This document shows positions 25,764 to 35,147 of a DNA stretch of 64,000 bases, one piece after another. Each line of letters begins with the position of its first letter. The stretch's first letter is position 1. Both the position numbers and the translations under genes were made by a program. The stretch comes from an uncultured Pseudomonadota bacterium. Its GTDB lineage: Bacteria; Myxococcota_A; UBA796; SXON01. The DNA lies in the NCBI GenBank assembly GCA_903875225.1, contig CAIQVJ010000085.1, positions 91,489 to 155,488 on the forward strand. Direction: 5' to 3'. A model generated the notes under the pieces. It had not been told where the DNA came from, did no database searches, and saw only the letters and a list, made by a program, of their open reading frames with translations.

Positions 25764-25798
25764 ACCACAGGAACCCACCGAGAACCACCCAGAACCCC
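25764..25798 (-). promoter_or_regulatory. MraZ operator: four pentamers at a 10 bp period
   Basis: Read on the minus strand, GGGGT (25798-25794), GTGGT (25788-25784), GTGGG (25778-25774) and GTGGT (25768-25764) are spaced at exactly ten base pairs. This matches the known arrangement of MraZ boxes (GTGGG-type pentamers with five-base spacers) and lies between the presumed mraZ promoter and its start codon. Confidence 0.75.
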
Positions 25799-25840
25799 TA
25801 CAACAGGCACAATTTCCCCATATTTGTTCGGATGGCCATA

Positions 25841-25870
25841 AACATATGTAATTCTTGTGGTAGTTCGCAA
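25841..25870 (-). promoter_or_regulatory. Candidate mraZ (dcw) promoter
   Basis: In an unusually AT-rich patch, TTGCGA (25870-25865) and TATGTT (25846-25841) are 18 bp apart on the minus strand. Initiation near 25834 would place all four MraZ boxes in the transcribed leader, as in other dcw operons. The -35 match is partial. Confidence 0.4.
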
Positions 25871-25898
25871 AACACAGAGTACCTGCGGATCCTCGGGT

Positions 25899-25904
25899 TA
25901 TTTG
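25899..25904 (+). promoter_or_regulatory. Possible leaderless -10 element for the SAM-hydrolase gene
   Basis: TATTTG lies six bases before GTG 25911 (TTATTT at seven is an alternative register). No Shine-Dalgarno sequence is seen. It faces away from the mraZ promoter. Confidence 0.3.
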
Positions 25905-25910
25905 AACGAC

Positions 25911-26663
25911 GTGAGCGCCTCCGGCCCGCTTGTGCTGCTGACCGACTTCGGGCTCGAAGACCCATGGGTGGGCGTGATGCGCGGGGTGATCGCCAGCGTG
26001 GATCCCGCTCTTTCCGTCATCGACCTCACACACGCCATTCCACCCCAGGACGTCGCTCGCGGGGCTGACGTGCTCGCCCAGGGCTGGCGGTGGTTCCCGG
26101 TGGGCAGCGTGTTCGTGGCGGTCGTGGACCCAGGGGTGGGGACCGCGCGCGCGCCCCTGGTCGCCCGTATCGAGGGCCGGCTTTTTGTGGGCCCGGACAA
26201 CGGCTTGTGCTCCCGCGTGGCGCCCGACGCGACCGATGCCCGCCTCCTTCCTGGATCCTGGGGGCTGGCCGAGCGCTCCGCCACGTTCCACGGTCGCGAC
26301 CTCTTCGCGCCCGCCGCCGCACGCCTCGCTGCCGGGCGCGTTCGCTTCGAAGACGCCGAGCCCGTGGACTTCACCCGCCTCGCAGACGCCCCCCCGGGCA
26401 CCGTGAGGTCCGTCGATCACTTCGGCAACGCCATCACCAACCTGCCCGGCGCGCAGGGCGGGGTCGTTCGCTGGCGCAACCTCGAGGTCCGCGTCGTGTC
26501 GACCTACGAGGCGGGCGAGCCCGAGGAGCTGATCGCCCTCACGGGCTCTCTCGGCTTCCTTGAGCTGGCGGTTCGTGGAGGTTCTGCGCGGGCCCGGTTC
26601 GGAATCGGCATCGGGGACGAAGTGCAATGGCGCCCGCCGGAGGCCGGCCCGCGTGGACCCTGA
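25911..26663 (+). CDS. SAM hydroxide adenosyltransferase (DUF62 family SAM hydrolase)
   Basis: The product (250 residues from GTG 25911) belongs to the chlorinase/fluorinase-like family whose ordinary members hydrolyse S-adenosylmethionine to adenosine and methionine. Motifs are LTDFGLEDPWVGVMRG at the N-terminus, HAIPPQDVARGA, AVVDPGVGTAR, VGPDNGLCS, FHGRDLFAPAAA and DHFGNAITNL. The halogen-binding loop insertion of true halogenases is not apparent. A longer frame from 25857 would cover the presumed promoter and is rejected. Its end overlaps larE by 11 bp. It diverges from mraZ. Confidence 0.82.
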   Translation: MSASGPLVLLTDFGLEDPWVGVMRGVIASVDPALSVIDLTHAIPPQDVARGADVLAQGWRWFPVGSVFVAVVDPGVGTARAPLVARIEGRLFVGPDNGLCSRVAPDATDARLLPGSWGLAERSATFHGRDLFAPAAARLAAGRVRFEDAEPVDFTRLADAPPGTVRSVDHFGNAITNLPGAQGGVVRWRNLEVRVVSTYEAGEPEELIALTGSLGFLELAVRGGSARARFGIGIGDEVQWRPPEAGPRGP

Positions 26664-27465
26664 ACGCTATGCCGCCCTCGTCGCCCACCTGAGCGCGCTC
26701 GCCGGCGACCGCGAGCTGATCGTCACGTTCTCCGGCGGGGTCGACTCGGCGCTGGTGCTCGCCGCGGCCATCCAGGCGATCGGCGACCGGGCGCTGGCGC
26801 TCACTGCCGTCTCCCCCACCCTCCCGATCGAGGAGACCGAAGCCGCGATCACGCTTGCCCGCGAGCTTGGTGCACGGCACGAACTGGTGGATGCGCACGA
26901 ACTGGAGGTGGAGGCCTACGCCGCCAACACCGGGAACCGCTGCTACCACTGCAAGTCCGAGCTCTTCGACCTCGCCGCGGCTGAGGCCTCCCGACGGGGC
27001 GCCGGCGCGGTGGTGGACGGCACGATCGTGGATGATCTCGGCGACGACCGCCCGGGGCTGAGGGCGGCGGCAGAGCACGGCGTGCGACACCCGCTCCTCG
27101 ACGTGGGGTACACCAAGGCCGCGGTGCGGGCGACAGCGCGGGCCCTCGGGATCCGCGCGTGGGACAAGCCCAGCTTCGCATGCCTGGGCAGCCGCTTCGC
27201 CCCCGGTACGCGCGTCACGCTCGACCGTGTCCTCCGGGTAGCGCGGGTGGAGACCGCGCTCCGCCGGGAGGGGTTCCGGCAGTTCCGGGTCCGCTACCAC
27301 CTCGTCGGCAGCGACGAACACGCCCGAATCGAGCTGGGCGGCGACGAGCTCGGGCGCATGGTCGAGCCCGGCGTGCGGGAGCGCGTGGTGCGGGCTGGCC
27401 GCGCCGAGGGCTTCTCCCGGGTGACGCTCGACCTCGAAGCGTACGGGACGAAGGCGGGCCCGTAG
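26653..27465 (+). CDS. larE: LarE-type ATP-dependent sacrificial sulfur transferase
   Basis: The 270-residue protein has the PP-loop VTFSGGVDSALVL near residue 28, a CYHCKSELF motif and the conserved DKPSFACLGSRFAPGT, whose cysteine corresponds to the sulfur-donating Cys of LarE. LarE adds sulfur to the pyridinium precursor of the nickel-pincer nucleotide cofactor of lactate racemase. larB, larC and larA are not in the window, so the call rests on sequence; a general thiolation role is possible. The GTG start overlaps the upstream gene. Confidence 0.8.
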   Translation: MDPERYAALVAHLSALAGDRELIVTFSGGVDSALVLAAAIQAIGDRALALTAVSPTLPIEETEAAITLARELGARHELVDAHELEVEAYAANTGNRCYHCKSELFDLAAAEASRRGAGAVVDGTIVDDLGDDRPGLRAAAEHGVRHPLLDVGYTKAAVRATARALGIRAWDKPSFACLGSRFAPGTRVTLDRVLRVARVETALRREGFRQFRVRYHLVGSDEHARIELGGDELGRMVEPGVRERVVRAGRAEGFSRVTLDLEAYGTKAGP

Positions 27466-27499
27466 GTTTGGGATTAGCGGCGCGAACCCGGAGTCCAAC

Positions 27500-28252
27500 A
27501 TGCCTGTAGCCCTCATCACCGGTGCCTCGACGGGCATCGGGAACGCCCTCGCCCGGGAGCTGGCCCGCAGGGGCTGGGCCGTCGGGATCGTGGCCCGACG
27601 CGGGGAACTGCTGGAAGCCCTCGCGCAGGAGATCCGTGCCGCCGGCGGCAAGGCGGCCTGGGCGACCGCAGACGTGACGGACCGCGGGGCGATCCGGACA
27701 GCCGCGTTGCAGGTGGCGACCGAGCTTGGGCCGATCGACCTGCTCGTCGCGAACGCGGGCGTGGGGAGCCCCGGCAACGCGAAGCGGCTGCCGGTGGACG
27801 TGTGGATCGCGACCCTGCGGCTCAACGTCGACGGGGTCATCTACAGCGTGGGCGCAGTGCTCCCGGAGATGCTCGAGCGCAAGAGCGGCCACCTCGCCGT
27901 GGTGTCGAGCGTGGCCGGCTTCCGGGGCCTCCCCGCCTCGGCGGCCTACTCAGCCTCGAAGGCGGCGATCACGACGTTCTTCGAGTCGCTGCGGGTGGAC
28001 CTGCGGAGCGAGGGCATCGCGGTCACCGCGATCCACCCCGGCTTCATCGCAACGCCGCTCACGGCAAAGAACAAGGCGCCGATGCCGTTCCTCATCAGCG
28101 CCGAGCAGGCCGCCACGATCATCGCGAACGGGCTCGAGAAGCGCCGCAGCGACATCACCTTTCCGTGGCAGATGAAGCTGCTGATGGGTTTTGCCCGGCG
28201 CCTGCCCAACTGGGTGTGGGACCGCGTGCTCGGCTCGGTGAAGGTGATCTGA
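27500..28252 (+). CDS. Classical short-chain dehydrogenase/reductase
   Basis: The 250-residue SDR has the cofactor loop TGASTGIG (7-14), an NAG motif, a catalytic Ser in VVSSVAG and YSASK. An Arg-Arg pair after the second strand (IVARRGELL) suggests NADP(H). The substrate cannot be told; the C-terminal hydrophobic stretch (WQMKLLMGFARRLPNWVWDRV) resembles membrane-lipid SDRs. GGAG precedes the ATG. Confidence 0.88.
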   Translation: MPVALITGASTGIGNALARELARRGWAVGIVARRGELLEALAQEIRAAGGKAAWATADVTDRGAIRTAALQVATELGPIDLLVANAGVGSPGNAKRLPVDVWIATLRLNVDGVIYSVGAVLPEMLERKSGHLAVVSSVAGFRGLPASAAYSASKAAITTFFESLRVDLRSEGIAVTAIHPGFIATPLTAKNKAPMPFLISAEQAATIIANGLEKRRSDITFPWQMKLLMGFARRLPNWVWDRVLGSVKVI

Positions 28253-28281
28253 GGCGGACCCCCTCCCCTCGAAAGACAAGG

Positions 28282-28287
28282 TAAGCT
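28282..28287 (+). promoter_or_regulatory. Putative leaderless -10 element for the FtsH-like gene
   Basis: The hexamer at about this position, TAAGCT (28282-28287), precedes the GTG 28294 by six bases (CCCGGG). The same TAAGCT-N6-start arrangement occurs at 45389 and 53156. No usable Shine-Dalgarno sequence lies in the spacer. Confidence 0.5.
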
Positions 28288-28293
28288 CCCGGG

Positions 28294-29793
28294 GTGAACC
28301 CACGCCTCCGCACCGCTCTTGTCTGGTTCGTGCTGCTCGCCGTCCTGGCCGGGGTCGTCTGGCTCGGCTCCGCGGACCAGTACGCCACGCGCACCTACGA
28401 GACGCTGGCCACCGACGTCACCAACCAGCAGGTGAGCGCGGTCGAGATCGATGGGGAGGACCTGATCGTCCATGCGGGCGCGCAGGACTACCGCGTGAAG
28501 GACGTCGCGCAGGACGACGTGCTGAGCTGGTTGGACGAGAACAACGTCCCCGTCCGCTTTCACCCGAGCGCGGCGAACCCGATCCTCGCGGTGCTGCTCG
28601 GACTCGCCGTCATCGGCGGGGTGATCTACTTCCTGCGCCGCCGCCAACTGGGAGCGGGCGGAGCGGGCGGCGGCACCACGATTTTCGACATGCGTCGGTC
28701 GAACGCGCGAAAGCTCACACCCGGAGTCGAGCACACCCGGTTTGCAGACGTGGGTGGACACGCCGAGGCGAAGGAGGTGCTGGCCGACGTCGTGGACTTC
28801 CTGAAGAACCCCGCACGGTGGACGAGCGCCGGCGTGCGGCTTCCCCGGGGTGTGCTGCTCGAGGGCCCCCCGGGCGGCGGAAAGACGCTCCTCGCGCGCG
28901 CTGTGGCCGGGGAGGCCGGTGTACCGGTGTTCGTGATCTCGGCGAGCGAATTCGTGGAGATGTTCGTCGGGGTGGGCGCCGCCCGCATCCGGGACCTGTT
29001 CGAGACGGCGAAGAAGTCGGCGCCGGCCGTGGTGTTCATCGACGAGATCGACGCGGTGGGGCGTCGGCGCGGCTCGGGGCTCGGCACCGCGCACGACGAG
29101 CGTGAGCAGACGCTGAACCAGCTCCTGGTGTGCCTGGACGGCTTCGAGCCCTCGACCCGCATCGTGGTGATCGCCGCGACCAACCGTTCCGACGTGCTCG
29201 ACCGCGCGCTGCTCCGGCCCGGGCGCTTCGACCTGCGGCTGTCGTTGGGCTTCCCCGATCTGGAGGCGCGCGCCGACATCCTGCGCATCCACTGCCGGTC
29301 CAAGCGCATGGAGCCGGGGATCGATCTGCGCGCCATCGCGGCGCTCACGCCCGGGGTCTCCGGCGCCATGCTGGAGCACCTGTGCAACGAGGCCGGGATC
29401 CGCGCGGTACGACGGAGCCGGCGAGAGAGCGTGGAAGCCATCATCCAGACCGCTGACTTCACCGCCGCGGTCGAGACGGCTGCAAAGGTGGAGCGCAAGT
29501 TCGACGCGCTCGACGCCCTCTTCGTGGAGTCCACGAGCCAGTTCACCCAGCCGACCGGCGAGGTGTACGCCCGCCTGACCCTCACCGACGGGGTGATCGC
29601 CGAGGGGCGGGTGCTCTGGGCAGACTCCGGGTACGTGAAGCTGCAGCCCACCCCCTCAGAGCTCGGCGAGACCGAGGGGGCGCGGCTGATCCCGAAGGGG
29701 CAGATCCGCGCGGTCGAGGCGCTGCCGGGCACCAGCCTCGCCGCGGAGATCCGGCCGGACGGGTGGGCGTTGCGTCGCACCGAGACGGCGTGA
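28294..29793 (+). CDS. FtsH-like membrane AAA+ ATPase lacking the protease domain, with an Sm-like C-terminus
   Basis: The 499-residue protein has the FtsH plan at its N-terminus: two transmembrane helices (about 8-25 and 97-115) around a small periplasmic domain, then an AAA+ module with Walker A GPPGGGKT (191-198), pore loop FVEMFVG (220-226), Walker B VVFIDE (246-251) and the second region of homology with GRFD (310-313). FtsH should continue into a zinc protease domain with HEAGH, but no HExxH exists. Instead, residues 423-476 have the strand pattern and turns of an Sm-like barrel ([17 protein letters not shown], then [12 protein letters not shown]). It is therefore an unfoldase-like ATPase without its own protease. 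Its stop overlaps the M50 protease gene. Confidence 0.85.
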   Translation: MNPRLRTALVWFVLLAVLAGVVWLGSADQYATRTYETLATDVTNQQVSAVEIDGEDLIVHAGAQDYRVKDVAQDDVLSWLDENNVPVRFHPSAANPILAVLLGLAVIGGVIYFLRRRQLGAGGAGGGTTIFDMRRSNARKLTPGVEHTRFADVGGHAEAKEVLADVVDFLKNPARWTSAGVRLPRGVLLEGPPGGGKTLLARAVAGEAGVPVFVISASEFVEMFVGVGAARIRDLFETAKKSAPAVVFIDEIDAVGRRRGSGLGTAHDEREQTLNQLLVCLDGFEPSTRIVVIAATNRSDVLDRALLRPGRFDLRLSLGFPDLEARADILRIHCRSKRMEPGIDLRAIAALTPGVSGAMLEHLCNEAGIRAVRRSRRESVEAIIQTADFTAAVETAAKVERKFDALDALFVESTSQFTQPTGEVYARLTLTDGVIAEGRVLWADSGYVKLQPTPSELGETEGARLIPKGQIRAVEALPGTSLAAEIRPDGWALRRTETA

Positions 29794-30440
29794 TGGACGG
29801 GCTCGTCGACTGGTTCTGCGGGCGGCTCCTCTTCTGGATCCCGTTCGTCCTCTCGCTTTCGGTGCACGAGTACGCCCACGCGCTGGCCGCGTCGTGGCTC
29901 GGGGACACCACGGCGGAGACGCAGGGCCGGTTGACGCTCGACCCCGCCGCCCATGCCGACCCCGTCGGGACCGTGCTCCTCCCGCTGGTGGGCGTGCCGT
30001 TCGGGTGGGCGAAGCCCGTGCCGGTGAACCCCGCCAACTTTCGCGGCGCCGGGGATGGTCGCCTGGGCATGCTCCTCACTGCGGCCGCCGGTCCCGCCTC
30101 CAACGGCCTGATCGCGGTCGCGTGCGCGCTCGGGCTCGGGGTCGAGCACCTGGCCTCCCCCGAAGCCGCCCTCGGCCCATCGGGGAAGGTGCTGGCGTCC
30201 ACGGTGCTCATGAACGTCACGCTCGCCATGTTCAACCTGCTCCCCGTCCCGCCGCTGGACGGGAGCCGGGTCGTGGACTTCCTCTGCCCCGACGCGCTGC
30301 GCCCGGCGTGGAGCTGGATCTACGCGCGAGGCGGACTCGGGATCGCCATCCTGCTCGGTGGCAGCGTGCTGCTCGGCGTCGATCTCGTGAGCTGGTCCCG
30401 CGCGCTCGGGCAGTGGCTCGTCAATCAGGCGCTCACGTGA
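29793..30440 (+). CDS. Site-2-type (M50) intramembrane metalloprotease
   Basis: The 215-residue polytopic protein has the zinc motif HEYAH at residues 25-29 inside the first hydrophobic segment and [12 protein letters not shown] with the third ligand Asp. This is the short form of the S2P family without PDZ domains, close to the FwdE-like/Rv-type rhomboid-independent group often annotated as site-2 protease. Such enzymes cut transmembrane segments of anti-sigma factors and other proteins. The ATG overlaps the stop of the AAA gene (TGATG); the longer frame starting 30 bp upstream is not needed. Confidence 0.87.
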   Translation: MDGLVDWFCGRLLFWIPFVLSLSVHEYAHALAASWLGDTTAETQGRLTLDPAAHADPVGTVLLPLVGVPFGWAKPVPVNPANFRGAGDGRLGMLLTAAAGPASNGLIAVACALGLGVEHLASPEAALGPSGKVLASTVLMNVTLAMFNLLPVPPLDGSRVVDFLCPDALRPAWSWIYARGGLGIAILLGGSVLLGVDLVSWSRALGQWLVNQALT

Positions 30441-30465
30441 TCCTGCAACTTCCCCGCCGACGCGA

Positions 30466-30471
30466 TACTCT
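30466..30471 (+). promoter_or_regulatory. Putative leaderless -10 element for the lipoprotein/OmpA pair
   Basis: TACTCT lies seven bases before the ATG at 30479, which lacks a Shine-Dalgarno sequence. Confidence 0.4.
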
Positions 30472-30478
30472 CGACACA

Positions 30479-30891
30479 ATGCGCAGCTCCGTGAACCCCA
30501 TTCGACTCCCCGCGCTCGTCATTCTCGGCTCCCTGCTGATCAGCGGGGCATCCGGCTGTGCCGCGGCCCGAGCAGGCTACTTCCTGGTGAACGCCCAACG
30601 GAAGTACCAGTCGGCGATGGACCAGGGAGCAGACGACCGCGCGCCGTACGAGGCCACGATGGCCGGCGCCTACCTCGACAAGGCACGCGAGGAGGATGGC
30701 TACTCGGACTACGGGGTCACCGAGAAGCTCTGCAAGCGCTCCATGGAGATGTCCGCCAAGGCCCTCACCCGCTCCGAGGACCTGGCACCGACCCAGCATC
30801 CCGAGACCTTCGTGCCCGAAGAACGCAAGAAGGACCCCGAGAAGCCGCCCGAGCCCGCCCCGGATCTCAACATCGATCTGGACGACCCCTG

Positions 30892-30892
<1 letters not shown>
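30479..30892 (+). CDS. Small envelope lipoprotein (DUF4398-like)
   Basis: The 137-residue product has a signal peptide ending in a lipobox (SGASGC, Cys23), followed by a helical region of the kind seen in DUF4398 lipoproteins ([38 protein letters not shown]) and an acidic/proline tail. These proteins usually stand beside OmpA-family lipoproteins, as here, where its TGA overlaps the next ATG. The role is probably structural at the outer membrane. Confidence 0.75.
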
Positions 30893-31995
<1,103 letters not shown>

Positions 31996-32028
31996 TCGTC
32001 CGGGCGGCCATCAGGCGGCGACGACCGG

Positions 32029-33249
32029 TCAGCCGCCGATCATCGCCATCACCTCGTCGCGAACCTTGAAGAAGGCCTCCTTCTCGGCCTCGGGCAGCTC
32101 CGACGAGCCGCTGTTGGGCAACTCGACCGTCATCGGGTTCGTGTACTTTCCGTTGACGAAGAACTCGTAGTGCAGGTGGGGGCCGGTTGCCAGGCCGGTC
32201 ATCCCGACCCGGCCGATGATGTCGCCCTGGTGCACGACCTGGCCGCGCTTGACGAGGATCGCGGAGAGGTGGGAGTAGCCGGTGGAGTACGGCCCCTCGT
32301 GCTGCAGCCCGACGTGGTTGCCGTGGCCACCGGCGGCACCGGCCTGCGTGACCACACCGTCTGCCACGGCACGGACCGGCGTGCCGATCGGCGCACCGAA
32401 GTCCACGCCGAGGTGCGGCCGCTTGATCCTGAGGATCGGGTGGTAGCGCCCCTCGGCCGAGAACCCCGAGGTCACGCGCATGAACGGGAGCGGCGAGCGC
32501 AGGAACGGCTTGCGGGCGCCTGAACCATCCGGCTTGAACCACCCGATCGTGCCATCCGCGAGGCGGTAGCGGATCTGGATGTAGGTCTTGGAGCCGTTCT
32601 GGAGGCGAGCCCCGCGGATGTCACCCACCCGAGTGGCGCCAGCATCGTCGGTGAGCGTGTCGGCGGCCAGCTGGATGGTGGCACCGGGAAGCAGCTCGCT
32701 GTTGAAGTCCACGTCGTACTCGAAGATGTCTGCGACCCGCATGATCTGGCTCGGGCGGAGGCCGGCGTCCAGCGCGGCTTGCCAGAGCGAGGAGGTGACG
32801 GTGAGGATCTTCGGACCCGTCTCGATGTGGTAGGGCACCGGGATCCGGACCGGGGCGTAGTGCGCGTCGTCTTCCGTCCGGACGAGCGCGAAGACCGTCG
32901 GGTCCCCCTTGTCGATCCGCAAGCGCCAGGGCGTGGACTCCCCCTCGGCGAAGTCGAGCTGCACGACGTCGCCAACCGAGAGGCGGTTCAATCCACCTGC
33001 CGCGCCCGCGATGAGCGCATCGGAGGGCGCTCCCATCGCACGCAGCACGCCCGACGCGGTCTCCCCCTCCACGACCTCGTGCTGCTCGGTCCGGAAGCGG
33101 GGGCTCACAGGCGCCCACACTGCCGCGAGGGCGACCGGCGGCTGGGGGAGCACCGGCGGCTCGAGCCCCACGCCGACGCCCATCGCGCCCGCCACCCCCG
33201 CGAGGCCGGTCATCGCTGCCGCGAGCATGCTCCCCCGGCGGCTGCTCAA
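32029..33249 (-). CDS. M23 (LytM-type) peptidoglycan endopeptidase
   Basis: The 406-residue exported protein ends with a complete M23 domain: HLGVDFGAPIGTPVRAVADG (H-x3-D), and HLHYEFFVNGKYTNP (HxH). Before it are OapA/LysM-like modules (GETASGVLRAMGAPSDALIAG; LRPSQIMRVADIFEYDVDF). It should cut peptide crosslinks during growth or division. The TTG at 33247-33249 overlaps the kinase stop (TTGA) and gives a signal peptide with an Arg-Arg N-region; the ATG at 33228 is the alternative. It is last in the clpX-yqgE-kinase operon. Confidence 0.85.
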   Translation of the reverse strand: MSSRRGSMLAAAMTGLAGVAGAMGVGVGLEPPVLPQPPVALAAVWAPVSPRFRTEQHEVVEGETASGVLRAMGAPSDALIAGAAGGLNRLSVGDVVQLDFAEGESTPWRLRIDKGDPTVFALVRTEDDAHYAPVRIPVPYHIETGPKILTVTSSLWQAALDAGLRPSQIMRVADIFEYDVDFNSELLPGATIQLAADTLTDDAGATRVGDIRGARLQNGSKTYIQIRYRLADGTIGWFKPDGSGARKPFLRSPLPFMRVTSGFSAEGRYHPILRIKRPHLGVDFGAPIGTPVRAVADGVVTQAGAAGGHGNHVGLQHEGPYSTGYSHLSAILVKRGQVVHQGDIIGRVGMTGLATGPHLHYEFFVNGKYTNPMTVELPNSGSSELPEAEKEAFFKVRDEVMAMIGG

Positions 33250-34619
33250 AGGAAGCGCCTGAGCAGGAAGGCCAGGATCACACCGAGCACCATCAGGAAC
33301 CCGATCCCGCCTCCCACGATGAGGCCCTGCACGATCAGCACGGCAGTGGAAGGACCCCGGGCCCGGGCTCGCTCCTTCCGCATGGGCGCAGCTTGCGGCG
33401 CCAGGGTCTCCGAGCCCGGAGCCGGCGGGCGCCGGTCGGACTGCGCGGGCCGGGCGGGCGGGCGGGGCTCCGCCAGCACCGGGGCAACCCTCGGCCGGTC
33501 GACCGGCGGCGCGACCCGGGGCGAGGGGGTCGCCTCGGAGATCTCGGAGGCCAGCTGCGCGAGCGACGCCTGCGAGCGGACCGGTTCGGGGGCCCTGCCC
33601 AGCGCTGCCAGCGTGTTCGGGGGCGCAGCGTCGGGGGGCCGGGGGAGCGCCGGCAACGACGGCTCCTCGTCCGCCGGGCCCTCGGCGAGCTGGATCTGCC
33701 GGCCGACCAGACCGTTCTCGTCCACCCCCCGGGCGCGCCGGGCCAGCAGGTCGGGGACGACCGTGCCACACCAGGCCCTCAACCCCTGGCCGCGGATGTT
33801 GTCCGCCAACGCCACGAGCTCGTGCTCCACCTCGTGGGTCTGCGGGCGGGACTTCGGGTCCCAGGCCAGCATCCGCCGCAGGATGGGCACGAACGGCTCG
33901 AACTCGCCCACGATCCGCGCCAGCTGTGCGTCCTGCCTGGGCACGTGCTGTTCCTGCTTCAACCTCGGCTGACCGTACACCTCGCCGATCACCGCCTCCC
34001 AGATCACCAGGCCGAGCCCGTACACGTCGGCGGCGGGGCTCACGTCGCCCGTCACGATGTACTCGGGGGCCATGTAGTTCAGCGTGCCGAGCACGAACTG
34101 CCCGGTGAAGCTCTCCCGCGCCTCGAACCGAGCCCGGGCGATCCCGAAGTCGAGCAGCTTGACGCCGCCGCGCGAGGTGACCATCACGTTCGCCGGCTTC
34201 ACGTCGCGGTGGATCACCTTGAGCGGAACGCCCGTCGTGGGGTGCACCGCGGTGTGCGCCCGATGGAGCGCACCGGCGATCGCCCCGCCCAGCTCGGCGA
34301 GCGCGCGCGGGGAAGGACGCTGTTTCGCTTCGATCAAGGCAGCGAGATCCAACCCCTCGACGAACTCCATGACGACGGCGTCACGACCGTCCACCGACAC
34401 GATCTCGAGCACCTTGAGGATGTGGTCGTCCTGGAGCAGCCCGAGCAGGCGCGCCTCGTCGCGCACCCGGGACATGAACATCTGCGCGTTCGGGTGGTCC
34501 CGTTGCAGCACCTTCACCGCCACCTGGCGCCGGAACCCCTTGTCGGCGACCAGATCGCACAGGTACACCGCGCCGAAGGCGCCCGCCCCTACGACGCGTT
34601 GGAAATGCAGGGCCCGCAT
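33246..34619 (-). CDS. Transmembrane Ser/Thr protein kinase
   Basis: The 457-residue protein is a Hanks-type kinase: GAGAFGAVYL glycine loop, VAVKVL lysine, MEFVEGLDLAALI hinge, HRDVKPANV catalytic loop, DFGIARA and an APEY variant (NYMAPEYIVTGDVSPAADVYGLGL). A proline-rich linker of about 120 residues leads to a single C-terminal transmembrane helix (LIVQGLIVGGGIGFLMVLGVILAFLL) followed by RRFL, so there is almost no extracytoplasmic part and no sensor domain. It sits between yqgE and the M23 hydrolase, which suggests wall or envelope signalling. Confidence 0.93.
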   Translation of the reverse strand: MRALHFQRVVGAGAFGAVYLCDLVADKGFRRQVAVKVLQRDHPNAQMFMSRVRDEARLLGLLQDDHILKVLEIVSVDGRDAVVMEFVEGLDLAALIEAKQRPSPRALAELGGAIAGALHRAHTAVHPTTGVPLKVIHRDVKPANVMVTSRGGVKLLDFGIARARFEARESFTGQFVLGTLNYMAPEYIVTGDVSPAADVYGLGLVIWEAVIGEVYGQPRLKQEQHVPRQDAQLARIVGEFEPFVPILRRMLAWDPKSRPQTHEVEHELVALADNIRGQGLRAWCGTVVPDLLARRARGVDENGLVGRQIQLAEGPADEEPSLPALPRPPDAAPPNTLAALGRAPEPVRSQASLAQLASEISEATPSPRVAPPVDRPRVAPVLAEPRPPARPAQSDRRPPAPGSETLAPQAAPMRKERARARGPSTAVLIVQGLIVGGGIGFLMVLGVILAFLLRRFL

Positions 34620-34622
34620 GGA

Positions 34623-35147
34623 CTATTCATCTACCGGGGTCATCCAGAGCAGCTCCGGATTCACCCCCAGCAGGCGAAGGGCCTCGTCGTAGCGGTCGTG
34701 CACCTGGGCTGCGAGCACGCCCTCCACCCCTTCCTCGAGGTGGATCCAGCTGCCCTCCGTGAGCTCGCGGTCGAGCTGTCCGGGGCCCCAGCCTGCGTAG
34801 CCGAGGCAGAGCCAGAAGTCCGAGCCCGACTCCACGAGGACCTTGAGGCGATCCCGCGAGGGGGAGAGGGAGTACTCGCCGAGCGTCCACCCCTCCGCTC
34901 CCGTCCCGTGCCAGAGCACGAAGCCGGCGCCGGGCTCGACAGGGCCGCCCCAGAGCACGGGTCGGTTGGCCCGCGCCGGGCTCCTGGCCTCCATCCGTTC
35001 GATGATGTCGCCCATTCGCTGCTGGGTCTCGCGGTTGACCACGACACCCAGCGACCCCTCGGGGCCGTGCGAAACGAGGAGCACGACGGCGTGCTGGAAA
35101 TTCGGGTCCCGCATCTGCGGGCTGGCGACGAGCAGTCCGGGCTGCAC
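34623..35147 (-). CDS. YqgE/AlgH family protein
   Basis: The 174-residue protein opens with LLVASPQMRDPNFQHAVVLLVSHGPEGSLGVVVN, the hallmark of the YqgE/AlgH (DUF179) family, and keeps VLWGGPVEPG, a GYAGWGPGQLDREL motif and the closing strand. The molecular role of the family is unclear. A GTG start shares one base with the clpX TAG. It is followed by the kinase after three bases. Confidence 0.92.
   Translation of the reverse strand: MQPGLLVASPQMRDPNFQHAVVLLVSHGPEGSLGVVVNRETQQRMGDIIERMEARSPARANRPVLWGGPVEPGAGFVLWHGTGAEGWTLGEYSLSPSRDRLKVLVESGSDFWLCLGYAGWGPGQLDRELTEGSWIHLEEGVEGVLAAQVHDRYDEALRLLGVNPELLWMTPVDE

Noticed and set aside
25739..25870. N-terminal extension of mraZ to 25870
   Set aside because: The extra codons cover the MraZ boxes and the AT-rich promoter and match nothing in the family.
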